Source: Ignavibacteriota bacterium
GTDB taxonomy: Bacteria; Bacteroidota; Ignavibacteria; UBA10030; SZUA-254
Length of the DNA stretch: 46,828 nucleotides
Reading direction: 5' to 3'
Assembly: GCA_025358305.1 (NCBI GenBank)
Contig: JANYJZ010000010.1
Location: forward strand, 1 to 46,828
Of this stretch, positions 17,085-23,937 are shown one piece after another (position 1 is the stretch's first letter; every line of letters begins with the position of its first letter). The notes beneath the pieces were generated by a model. The model worked only from the letters and a program-made list of their open reading frames with translations, was not told the DNA's origin and did no database searches. The position numbers and the translations under genes were made by a program.

Positions 17085-18452
17085 TCAGAACCCGGCCACG
17101 TCGCAGATGCCGCCGCGAACGGCAAGCCATGCGAATTCGAGGAGCGCTTCGTCGCTCTTCCTCGCGTAGTCTATGTTCCCGAGTTTCATGTCGCCCGACT
17201 TGTCCCGCGCATTGGAGGTGCGGAGCTTGATGTTGTTGGCGAAGAGCGAGATGAGCGTATTGCCGACCCCGCTTTCGCTCCCCGTCTTGCCGTCGATGGC
17301 GACGATCTTCATATCCTTGTAGGCGAGGCGCACGGAACCGTTCGCCTTGCCGTCGTGGACGTCCACGTCGAACGAGCCCTCATGAAGAACGCCGGTCTTC
17401 ATCCGCTTGTGATCGGAGATCTCAATGAAGGGGTTGATCGCGCTCAGGTGCATCGCGCTGAGAGAGCCCGAATACCGGAACGAGAGTCCCGCGCCTGAGA
17501 GCGGCATGACCATCTGGACGTTCATCGCGCCCTCATGCATGAATCTTCCCTGGGCGAGGATGACGGCCGTGTCGCCGCGTTCGCTCATGTTGCCGATCCC
17601 CGCCGCCACGATCTCCATGCTGTCGCATGTGAGGACCGCCGGGTCGGCGACGGCGACGTACCGCTCGGCGTACATCAGCCGGCCGTTCCCGATCCTGATG
17701 CTGTCGATGTGGAGCGACTGCTTGATCGACGAGATGATCTCCTTCGGCATGCGCGGGGGCGCTGCACCATCGTCCGGGGGCTTATCCTTGTTGATGAGGA
17801 CGGAAAGCGACGGCTCCGTCACATGCACGGTCCGGGCGCGGTACCCCGTCCCCTCAAGGAGCCCGAGGCTCGCGAGCCCGGTGACCCGGCATTCAGGGAA
17901 TTCGAGATGGAACCGCGTGCTCCGGAACTTGCTTCCGGCGAAGAACTGCTCGTCGTCCATTGGCGGCCGCAGTTCCGCGAGCTCGATGGTGAGGATCGAG
18001 TCCGGCACGGAGAGCCGGAGCCGCGCGCAGCGCAGCTCATACCGAGCGTGCGCGAACGACATCACGAAGTTCTGTGCCTCCATGTGGGAACTCGCGATCT
18101 GATCAGGAGCGAGCGCGCCGCGAAAGAGGAGCGGGAGCCTCGCCGCCCCGGTGAGCGAGAATTTCGCGACGGTGCACGTCATTGCTGAATTGGCCGCCAG
18201 AATCCTCACAGAGTCGCATTCAAGGCGGTTCTCCCAGACGGCGTAATGGAGCCGTCCGATATCAACGGTATAGGCGGGATACGTCTCTGCCACGGCCTGG
18301 GTGATCCTCTGTTTGATGGACCCGTCGATATAGTGCGGGAGGAGGAAGATGAGCACGAAGAACGCGACGAGGGCCATTCCGACGGCGAGACGGACGTGCG
18401 TGGCCTTCTTCCGAGGGAGCGGGACGTCGTTCTCTCTGTCTCCTGGTCGCAT
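17085..18452 (-). CDS. AsmA/DUF748-like membrane-anchored protein
   Basis: 455 residues from the ATG at 18452; a GTG at 18500 is possible but neither start has a good Shine-Dalgarno sequence. A basic N-terminus and one membrane helix (VGMALVAFFVLIFLLPHYIDG, about residues 22-42) are followed by a long periplasmic region. It starts IKQRITQAVAETYPAYTVDIGRLHY, the pattern of AsmA/TamB/DUF748 proteins. These bridge-like proteins work in lipid traffic or outer-membrane homeostasis. The C-terminus keeps the strand pattern (RLAYKDMKIVAIDG, NIKLRTSNA). It lies just upstream of RR1. Confidence 0.75.
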   Translation of the reverse strand: MRPGDRENDVPLPRKKATHVRLAVGMALVAFFVLIFLLPHYIDGSIKQRITQAVAETYPAYTVDIGRLHYAVWENRLECDSVRILAANSAMTCTVAKFSLTGAARLPLLFRGALAPDQIASSHMEAQNFVMSFAHARYELRCARLRLSVPDSILTIELAELRPPMDDEQFFAGSKFRSTRFHLEFPECRVTGLASLGLLEGTGYRARTVHVTEPSLSVLINKDKPPDDGAAPPRMPKEIISSIKQSLHIDSIRIGNGRLMYAERYVAVADPAVLTCDSMEIVAAGIGNMSERGDTAVILAQGRFMHEGAMNVQMVMPLSGAGLSFRYSGSLSAMHLSAINPFIEISDHKRMKTGVLHEGSFDVDVHDGKANGSVRLAYKDMKIVAIDGKTGSESGVGNTLISLFANNIKLRTSNARDKSGDMKLGNIDYARKSDEALLEFAWLAVRGGICDVAGF

Positions 18453-18660
18453 GGTCAACAGAGAGCCTCGATGGAGGCGCCCGTCGGCGAGCGGCCGCAC
18501 TGTGTGCGCATCTTCAAAAGTGTGTGCATTCTCGTCATGAGGTTTTCAGTTCGGCGTGGCAGGCCCGATGCGCCGCCGCCGTTTCTCGCAGGGAGGTCGC
18601 AAGAAACGGGGGACGCCCTTCGGGCCGTATGACGCATCCGTGCTCTATCACGGTGCTGCG

Positions 18661-19158
18661 CTAGTGGTCCCGATCTTGGCCCTTACCCTTGCCGTGACCG
18701 CGGCCGTTGCCATTATTGTGTTTCTGCTGCTTCATCCAGTTTCCGTGCTCGGGATGGTTCTTGTTGACGAAGTAGCGTTCATCGCGGCTGTCCCGGATCG
18801 GCTGCTGGTCGTGACGGCCCTTGAAGGAGGCGTACTGGTCCCGGTACTTTTCGTGGTGGCGGTATGGTGAGGGGTCGTTCACGACGACCTTGTACGAGTT
18901 GTACACGTCGTAATCATGATACCGCGGGGGCAGATGGGACCGGCCGATCCAGCGGCCGTTCTCCTGATAGTAGTACCGTTGTTCTGAGACGCTGTAGTAG
19001 GATTCAATGTCCGGCAGGTAGTAATACTCGACATGATCGTAGCCGGTCGGTCCCCAGGCCGGCTGGCTCCCGATGTTGACATTGACCTTGAAGTGGACCT
19101 GCGCCTGGACAGCACCGACGACGAGCATTGCGGCGATGAGTAGAAAGAGGTAACGCAT
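18661..19158 (-). CDS. Secreted Tyr/His/Gly-rich protein of unknown function
   Basis: 165 residues from the ATG at 19158, where AAGGAG lies 8 bases upstream. Signal peptide 1-20 (YLFLLIAAMLVVGAVQAQ). The mature protein is rich in Tyr, Asp and Arg (DHVEYYYLPDIESYYSVSEQ, GRWIGRSHLPPRYHDYD). It ends in a low-complexity, hydrophilic tail of His, Asn, Gly and Lys (KHNNGNGRGHGKGKGQDRDH). It resembles small periplasmic stress proteins found beside DUF6600/YXWGXW lipoproteins, but no firm family. A GTATCTT lies just upstream and may be its -10. Confidence 0.7.
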   Translation of the reverse strand: MRYLFLLIAAMLVVGAVQAQVHFKVNVNIGSQPAWGPTGYDHVEYYYLPDIESYYSVSEQRYYYQENGRWIGRSHLPPRYHDYDVYNSYKVVVNDPSPYRHHEKYRDQYASFKGRHDQQPIRDSRDERYFVNKNHPEHGNWMKQQKHNNGNGRGHGKGKGQDRDH

Positions 19159-19250
19159 GATGATTCTCCTTAAAAGATACAGCTGACAGAAACGAATATT
19201 CGGTTGCGCGTACATCGTGTGGGATGATCGCCGGCCCGTGAGTGAGGCTT

Positions 19251-20705
19251 TTAGGGCTTCGGATCATCCACTTTTTCCTTCTTCATTTTCGGCGGCGGGA
19301 CGGTCCGCGGCTTCGGCTTCACGGAGGGAACTCGACCCTGTCTTGGCTTCGCTTGGTCGATGCTCCTGCCCTTGTCTATCGGGGTGACGGCCGGAGTCTG
19401 CTGCTGGCGCCCCTGCGGATCGGGCAGCTGAAGATTGCGTCCGCGCGGTGCGTCCGCGGGCCTCTTATCGGCGGGAATGACCGTCGGCTGCTGCTGTCTT
19501 CCCTCGGGAACGGGCGGCCGTGCGGTCCGGCCGCGCTGCAGATCCTCGATCTTCGTATCGGGAGGTGTGACTACCGGCGATTGCTGCGGCTTTCCTTCGG
19601 GAACGGGGGGCCGTGCGGTCCGGCCGCGCTGCGGGTCCTCGATCTTCGTGTCGGGGGGAGTGACCACCGGCGATTGCAGCGGTTTTACCTGCACGTCAGG
19701 TTCGTTCGGGATCCTTCCGCGCTGTGCGTCACCGACCTTCGGGCTGGTAGGTGCGGACACGGGCGGCTGTTGTTCCTGCCGTCCCGTCTCGAGCTTCACA
19801 GGCGGCGGAAGGACAGCGGGCGGCACGGATTGATCGCGTCCGCCGCCGGCAGGACGTTCATCGCGCATCTGATGTCCGGCGCTTCGTTCGGAAGCGGGCC
19901 CTAATTCTTTGAGGTCGACAGGCTTCGTGGGCGCGGGGTTGCGATCGTTCGATACGACCGGCCGCACGCGCGGACGATAGATCTGCAGCTGATCGTTGCT
20001 GAGGGCCTGACCGGGCCTGCCGTTGTCGCGGATCCGCACAGGTGTGATCGGCGCGGCCAGGACCCGCTGCACGTCGTCACGTCCGGGACCAGAGGCGTAC
20101 TTCGTGCCGCGGCTATTGTCGACGTAGATGTTGTTGATGACGACGGACGTGTTGATGATGGTCGTGTTCGTCGATCGGTCGATGTAGACGTGGTCGATGT
20201 CGGGCCGGTTGATGTCCCTGTCTCGGACGAAGGTCCAGCGGTCGTTCGGGACGCGGTACCCGCCGCCGAAGGAGAGTTCAAGGCTTACGCCGGGTCCCAT
20301 GGGGGCCCATCCGTAGTAGCCTTCCGATCTCCTCCAGGTCACCCACGCTGGTCCCCATTCGTTCTGGGGCACCCAGAGCCAGCCGTAATAATCATCGAAG
20401 GCCCAGCGGCCGTAGTGGAAGGGTGCCCATCCCCAGGAATAGTCGGAGAACCAGGTCCATCCGGCCTCCGTGTAGACCCAGTGGCCGTTCGTACCGTACG
20501 GAGTGAAGTCCCGGTCGACATCGGGTGCCCAGGCATATCCGTAGTCCTGATACCTGACCCAGGTCCCGTAGGGGCTGAGTTCGTCGTAAAAGAGCTGGAA
20601 GCTGACGCTGGCGTTCGGCGCCTGCGAGGTTGCCCTGGGTTGCATCGTGCACGCTCCGAAGATGAGGAGGAGCAAGAGCGGAATGAATTTGATCAAGGTC
20701 TTCAT
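19251..20705 (-). CDS. DUF6600-type lipoprotein with proline-rich repeat tail
   Basis: 484 residues from the ATG at 20705 (CGGAG upstream). Signal peptide with lipobox FGAC. Residues 40-160 are rich in aromatic YGxW motifs (SPYGTWVRYQDYGYAWAP, GHWVYTEAGWTWFSDYSWGW, GWLWVPQNEWGPAWVTWR), the hallmark of DUF6600/YXWGXW lipoproteins. The second half is a Pro/Gln/Arg-rich, disordered stretch with tandem 31-residue units (PVVTPPDTKIED.QRGRTARPPVPEG). Probably an outer-membrane or periplasmic lipoprotein linked to envelope stress. Its biochemical role is not known. Confidence 0.85.
   Translation of the reverse strand: MKTLIKFIPLLLLLIFGACTMQPRATSQAPNASVSFQLFYDELSPYGTWVRYQDYGYAWAPDVDRDFTPYGTNGHWVYTEAGWTWFSDYSWGWAPFHYGRWAFDDYYGWLWVPQNEWGPAWVTWRRSEGYYGWAPMGPGVSLELSFGGGYRVPNDRWTFVRDRDINRPDIDHVYIDRSTNTTIINTSVVINNIYVDNSRGTKYASGPGRDDVQRVLAAPITPVRIRDNGRPGQALSNDQLQIYRPRVRPVVSNDRNPAPTKPVDLKELGPASERSAGHQMRDERPAGGGRDQSVPPAVLPPPVKLETGRQEQQPPVSAPTSPKVGDAQRGRIPNEPDVQVKPLQSPVVTPPDTKIEDPQRGRTARPPVPEGKPQQSPVVTPPDTKIEDLQRGRTARPPVPEGRQQQPTVIPADKRPADAPRGRNLQLPDPQGRQQQTPAVTPIDKGRSIDQAKPRQGRVPSVKPKPRTVPPPKMKKEKVDDPKP
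19501..19686 (-). repeat. Tandem 93-bp coding repeat, two near-identical units
   Basis: Unit 1 (19501-19593) and unit 2 (19594-19686) encode the same 31 residues with few changes (SPVVTPPDTKIED, RGRTARPPVPEG). More divergent units continue towards the protein's C-terminus. The high nucleotide identity suggests recent duplication and possible length variation between strains. Confidence 0.8.
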
Positions 20706-20722
20706 GGGGTTCTCCGTTATGT

Positions 20723-20750
20723 AGAATATTGTGTGTGTCGGTCCGTGCAA
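20723..20750 (-). promoter_or_regulatory. Possible promoter of the DUF6600 lipoprotein gene
   Basis: Minus strand TTGCAC (20745-20750), a 16-base spacer and TATTCT (20723-20728). The start would fall near 20716, about 11 bases before the ATG at 20705. Confidence 0.4.
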
Positions 20751-20756
20751 TCCGGT

Positions 20757-20984
20757 CTAGATCATGCTATTCGTCGATTTCTGGAAGGCTCTCGAATAGC
20801 CCTTGAAGCTGCGAGACAGGCCGATCAAGCCGAGGATCGCCGCGGCGATCCCGCATCCGAGGGGCCAGATGGAGATGCCGAGCGCCGAGCCCTCAGCCGA
20901 CCGAGAAGGGTCGTAGGCGAGGACGCCGACGATGACTAGGAGGAGTCCTCCGGCGAAGAGAGCGAATGCGATCATTTTGTTCAT
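20757..20984 (-). CDS. Small two-helix membrane protein (DUF3185-like)
   Basis: 75 residues from the ATG at 20984; an upstream in-frame Ser/Arg-rich extension is rejected because it would cover the promoter. Two membrane helices (MIAFALFAGGLLLVIVGVLAY and GISIWPLGCGIAAAILGLIGL) flank a DPSRSAEGSA loop, as in DUF3185 proteins. A basic C-terminal tail follows. A copy of the shared promoter box lies 84-140 bases upstream, giving a leader of about 75 bases. Function unknown; the family is associated with stress-inducible loci. Confidence 0.7.
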   Translation of the reverse strand: MNKMIAFALFAGGLLLVIVGVLAYDPSRSAEGSALGISIWPLGCGIAAAILGLIGLSRSFKGYSRAFQKSTNSMI

Positions 20985-21067
20985 TGAATTTCTGCCAGTA
21001 TGGTTGCTGAATCTGGAAGAGAAGGATGACCTCGACGCACTCGAGGAGCCTCTTCTCATTGCGCTGT

Positions 21068-21124
21068 AAGATACCGTTAAATCAAGCGGTTAATCAATCG
21101 TGCAAAGGGATGAAAGATGGACTA
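21068..21124 (-). promoter_or_regulatory. Shared-box promoter, copy 1
   Basis: Minus strand: box TTTCATCCCTTTGCACGATT upstream of -35 TTGATT (rc of 21092-21097), an 18-base spacer and -10 TATCTT (rc of 21068-21073). The 33 bases at 21092-21124 are identical to 22448-22480. Predicted start near 21060, driving 20984. Confidence 0.7.
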
Positions 21125-21220
21125 TACCCCATACATGCGAGGGGAAATGATGCGGAAGTGGAGCGCGTTCGGGGAGATTGGAGAGCAGGGCGGCAGGGCA
21201 CTCTCGGGGTCGCGTACGGG

Positions 21221-21260
21221 ACATAAAAGAAGCGGCAGGCCGTGTTCCGTGCATGCCGCT
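21221..21260 (-). terminator. Terminator after the outer-membrane barrel gene
   Basis: Arms AGCGGCA (21231-21237) and TGCCGCT (21254-21260). On the minus strand the stem is followed by TCTTTTATG. Confidence 0.55.
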
Positions 21261-21403
21261 CATTCCTCCTGACCGGCGATCGAACGAAGCCGGATCGAGA
21301 TATCCTCGTTCAATCTTTCATGCACTCATGGCGTCGGGCGCGTTGAAGGGGATGTGCACGGTTCCGCTCGTGGTACTCTTACCCCTGTAACAAGTGCTGG
21401 CGG

Positions 21404-21901
21404 TCATTCAAAGAAGTACCGAGCTCCGAGACCCGCGTCGATCGCAAATCCCGTCGACGAGGAGAGCTGGAGCGACGGGACGATCTCGATGAAGACGTCG
21501 ATGGGGGTGTCGTGCGGCAGCCAGGCGATGCCGAGCACGCCGCGGACGGCCGTGGAACTGTTGTAGCCCGCCCCGGTGTTGATGCGGCCGCCGATCCCGT
21601 AATAGAGCGGGAACCGCTCGGTCGAACTGATGGCGTCGAACGAGTGCCAGAGGTAGTCCATATGGAAATGCACCCGGCTGCCCCCGTTATAGGACCCGTC
21701 GTACTTGCTGATCCGGTCGCCGCCGAGAGACCATCCGAGGCCGAAATCGAACGCATTCTTCTCCGACGTCCAGAGTTTTGCGCTGAGCCCCGTCGGTTCC
21801 CCGACGATGACGCCGAGTCCGAACTTCCGGTTTTGGGCGTTCGACGCTTGGGCCGTGAGGAAAAGGGAGAGGATGAACAGCGTGAGCATCCATTGTTTCA
21901 T
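21404..21901 (-). CDS. Small outer-membrane beta-barrel protein
   Basis: 165 residues from the ATG at 21901 (AAAGGA about 6 bases upstream). Signal peptide 1-22 (LTLFILSLFLTAQASNAQ). The mature protein begins KFGLGVIVGEPTGLSAKLWT, the opening of small barrel proteins often annotated as DUF3996 or BAPKO_0422-like. It runs through alternating strands to the C-terminal GFAIDAGLGARYFFE, which ends in aromatic residues as outer-membrane barrels do. Ligand unknown. Confidence 0.75.
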   Translation of the reverse strand: MKQWMLTLFILSLFLTAQASNAQNRKFGLGVIVGEPTGLSAKLWTSEKNAFDFGLGWSLGGDRISKYDGSYNGGSRVHFHMDYLWHSFDAISSTERFPLYYGIGGRINTGAGYNSSTAVRGVLGIAWLPHDTPIDVFIEIVPSLQLSSSTGFAIDAGLGARYFFE

Positions 21902-22087
21902 GGTGTGTCCTTTGATGTGTGGGTTGGCAATTGGAGCTGAATCAAACTGTGAACCCGACGCGTGGACCGTTCCTGCGAGCTTCCGCCCACCTGGTCCAAG
22001 CCGTGCAGTTCGTGTCTCTCTGTATCGTCCTACGGATCGTGTTGAACGTGTCATTCATGAGCAAGAAGCTGCACGTCGAGCCGTATC

Positions 22088-22249
22088 TTAGGCCTTGCCG
22101 CCGATCGGGTTGCGGCCCTGTATGATCCGGATCAATACGACCACGATCGCGATGGCCAGGAGAATATGGATGAATCCGCTCATGGTGAAGGAGGTGATGA
22201 GCCCCAAGACCCAGAGGATGATCAAAACGACGGCGATAGTATACAGCAT
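22088..22249 (-). CDS. lmo0937-family small membrane protein
   Basis: 53 residues from the ATG at 22249, with AAGGA 8 bases upstream. Two membrane helices (LYTIAVVLIILWVLGLITSF and HILLAIAIVVVLIRII) with the family signature LWVLGLITSFTMSGFIHILL and a short RNPIGGK tail. The family is widespread and often stress-induced; molecular function unknown. Its transcript should start near 22417 at the shared-box promoter, giving a leader of about 165 bases. Confidence 0.9.
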   Translation of the reverse strand: MLYTIAVVLIILWVLGLITSFTMSGFIHILLAIAIVVVLIRIIQGRNPIGGKA

Positions 22250-22423
22250 GGGAGTAATCCTTCTATATGTGAGGTTGCGATTGTACCCCCGTTCTCGGTC
22301 GAGTTCGGGCGTTAATTGGGACCGGGTGCGTCGCGATCGGGTGTGTACCGACTTTTGCGGCATCAGAATAGCCGAAGCCGAACACTCAGAACGACCCGGT
22401 CTCAAATCATCCACCAACATAGG

Positions 22424-22480
22424 AAGATACAACCGAAAGGGACGTTGAATCAATCGTGCAAAGGGATGAAAGATGGACTA
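22424..22480 (-). promoter_or_regulatory. Shared-box promoter, copy 2
   Basis: Minus strand box TTTCATCCCTTTGCACGATT, -35 TTGATT (rc of 22448-22453), an 18-base spacer, -10 TATCTT (rc of 22424-22429). It drives the lmo0937-family gene. The first ~35 transcribed bases resemble those of copy 3. Confidence 0.7.
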
Positions 22481-22490
22481 CGTCTTTTCA

Positions 22491-22518
22491 ACGAAAAGAG
22501 CGGACCGTGTGGTCCGCT
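22491..22518 (-). terminator. Terminator after the GH130 gene
   Basis: AGCGGACC (22499-22506), loop GTGT, GGTCCGCT (22511-22518). On the minus strand the stem is followed by CTTTTCGTT. Confidence 0.75.
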
Positions 22519-22570
22519 CCCTTAGTTCTCGGGATGTGCAGTATGCCGGAGGAAGCGCCCCTGTGCGCCT

Positions 22571-23509
22571 TTAGTGGTGGTCGAGCCAGTCGAGAAGCTC
22601 GCGGACGCTCGCCGTCGCCAGGGCGATGCTCGAATCAGCCGCGCCGTAGTAGATCTTCATCGAGTCGCCGTCGGACCCGATCGTGTAGCCGCACGGAAAG
22701 ACCGCGTCGTCCACGTCGCCGTTGAGCTCGTAGTCCTCCTGCGGGCCGAAGATCCACTCGCTGCCGCGCCGTATGCAGCGCTCCGGCGTCTTCAGATCGA
22801 ACAGGGCCAATCCGAGGCGGTAGAGGGAGCTGCTTGCCGTCTTGCGGACGCCGTGGTAGATCACGAGCCAGCCCCGGGGCGTTTCGATGGGGGGAGGGGA
22901 GAGTCCGATCTTGTTTGCGTCCCACCAGGCGCCTTTCCGTGCTTCGAGCATGAGCTTAGGGTTGCCCCAGTTTCGCAGGTCGGGGGAGTAAGAGACCCAC
23001 ATGTGCGCACCGGTGGAATTGACGGGACGATGGATGAGGACCCATTGGCCGTCGATGCGCCGAGGCAGGAGCGTGCCGTCCTTGTCCTCCGGCTGCATGA
23101 TGAGGCCGAGGCGTTCGAAGGAGACGAAGTCCTTCGTCATGGCGAGGGCGATACCGGGCCCGTCGGCCGAGTAGGCCGTGTAGACGATCGCAAACTTCTC
23201 GAGTTCCGGGACGAACGTGATGCGCGGGTCCTCGATGCCCCAGAGTTCCTCCGGGAAATGCACCGGATCCGCCGGCATGGTCGGCTTGGGGTCTACCTTC
23301 CAATTGTCGACGCCGTTGACCGACCGGGCGACGCAGAGGTGGGAATGCCCCCGCCGGTCCTCCACGCGGCATAAGAGAAGCGTGGTCCCGTCCGGCATGA
23401 GCGTCGCTCCCGGATTGAAGACGCTGTTGATGGGATAGGGCCAATCCGCGGCGGTGAGGATGGGGTTCTTCGGGTGACGGTGGAAGAGTTCCTGATTGTG
23501 ATGGTTCAT
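22571..23509 (-). CDS. GH130 glycoside phosphorylase or beta-mannosidase
   Basis: 312 residues, the usual length for short GH130 enzymes. Family landmarks are NPILTAADWPYPINSVFNPGA near the N-terminus, LLCRVEDRRGHSHL, WGIEDPRIT (with the catalytic Asp of the family), VLIHRP, KIGLSPPPIETPRGWLVIYHGV and VDDAVFPCGYT near the end. GH130 enzymes split beta-mannosides either by phosphorolysis or by hydrolysis. The choice depends on phosphate-binding residues that I cannot assign safely. Its ATG overlaps the preceding stop as ATGA, so it was built as the second gene of a coupled pair with the glycosyltransferase whose remnant precedes it. Confidence 0.92.
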   Translation of the reverse strand: MNHHNQELFHRHPKNPILTAADWPYPINSVFNPGATLMPDGTTLLLCRVEDRRGHSHLCVARSVNGVDNWKVDPKPTMPADPVHFPEELWGIEDPRITFVPELEKFAIVYTAYSADGPGIALAMTKDFVSFERLGLIMQPEDKDGTLLPRRIDGQWVLIHRPVNSTGAHMWVSYSPDLRNWGNPKLMLEARKGAWWDANKIGLSPPPIETPRGWLVIYHGVRKTASSSLYRLGLALFDLKTPERCIRRGSEWIFGPQEDYELNGDVDDAVFPCGYTIGSDGDSMKIYYGAADSSIALATASVRELLDWLDHH

Positions 23510-23712
23510 TGACGACGTACCTCCTTCGGTATGAGAATGGTGTCCGCTGCCAGACGCAATTCCAGCAGGGCTTGGAGAAACGCTAGGGTGGATTCTCCAC
23601 CTTGCTCTTCATTTGGGCGGTCGGGGTGGAGCCCGTCCCGGCAGCCGCCCGTGGTTGGATCGTAGATCGGCACGTTGAGATCATCACGGCCGAGGAACCA
23701 GTCGAACGCGAC
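23506..23712 (-). pseudogene. C-terminal remnant of the GH130-linked glycosyltransferase
   Basis: This frame encodes VAFDWFLGRDDLNVPIYD, TGGCRDGLHPDRPNEEQGGE and STLAFLQALLELRL. These are the conserved last ~65 residues of the GT4-type glycosyltransferase that commonly precedes GH130 genes. The rest of that enzyme, about 700 residues, is missing. Upstream of 23712 the frame stays open to 23922 but the translation is unrelated Arg/Pro-rich sequence, and the shared promoter follows within 150 bases. The stop overlaps the GH130 start (ATGA), as in the intact operon. An internal deletion that left promoter and 3' end is the simplest explanation. Confidence 0.75.
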
Positions 23713-23815
23713 GCGTCCGGTGCGCGGTCGTACGCGGGAGAGGCCGTCCGCCGGTCGTCGACCGACGGGGGTCTCTCGGGGCTCAGCGCGAGACCCTCGC
23801 ACCCGGATATGAGAA

Positions 23816-23839
23816 ACCCGGCGGACGCAAGAGCCGGGT
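23816..23839 (-). promoter_or_regulatory. Hairpin in the copy 3 leader
   Basis: ACCCGGC (23816-23822) pairs with GCCGGGT (23833-23839). On the minus strand it is followed by TTTCTC, about 15-40 bases after the predicted start. It may be an attenuator-like or stabilising structure. Confidence 0.35.
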
Positions 23840-23862
23840 CTCGAACTAATCCGCCAATAGAG

Positions 23863-23919
23863 AAGATACGTCGAAAACGGCCGCGGATGCAATCGTCCAA
23901 AGGGATGAAAATGGGATGA
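23863..23919 (-). promoter_or_regulatory. Shared-box promoter, copy 3
   Basis: Minus strand box TTTTCATCCCTTTGGACGAT, -35 TTGCAT (rc of 23887-23892), an 18-base spacer, -10 TATCTT (rc of 23863-23868). It now drives the glycosyltransferase remnant and GH130. Just downstream TATTGGCGGATTAGTTCGAG resembles the leader of copy 2. Confidence 0.65.
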
Positions 23920-23937
23920 CACGACGTGAAGATAGGG

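Larger units (their letters stand above)
20985..21403. other. Intergenic stretch of 419 bases
   Basis: It holds the leader and shared-box promoter of the 20984 gene (21068-21124) and the terminator of the gene ending at 21404 (21221-21260). Between them (21125-21220) and from 21261 to 21403 I see no credible ORF, RNA gene or repeat. Confidence 0.6.
22250..22570. other. Intergenic stretch of 321 bases with a long leader
   Basis: It contains the ~165-base leader of the lmo0937 gene, the copy 2 promoter (22424-22480) and the GH130 terminator (22491-22518). Within the leader GACCGGGT (22320-22327) is complementary to ACCCGGTC (22394-22401), enclosing 66 bases, so the leader could fold into a large stem-loop. 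No coding gene is seen. Confidence 0.5.

Noticed and set aside
19158-19230. A fifth copy of the shared promoter box before the secreted protein gene
   Set aside because: TCATCCC and CACGAT occur but spacing to the GTATCTT is about 11 bases longer and there is no matching -35; treated as unproven.
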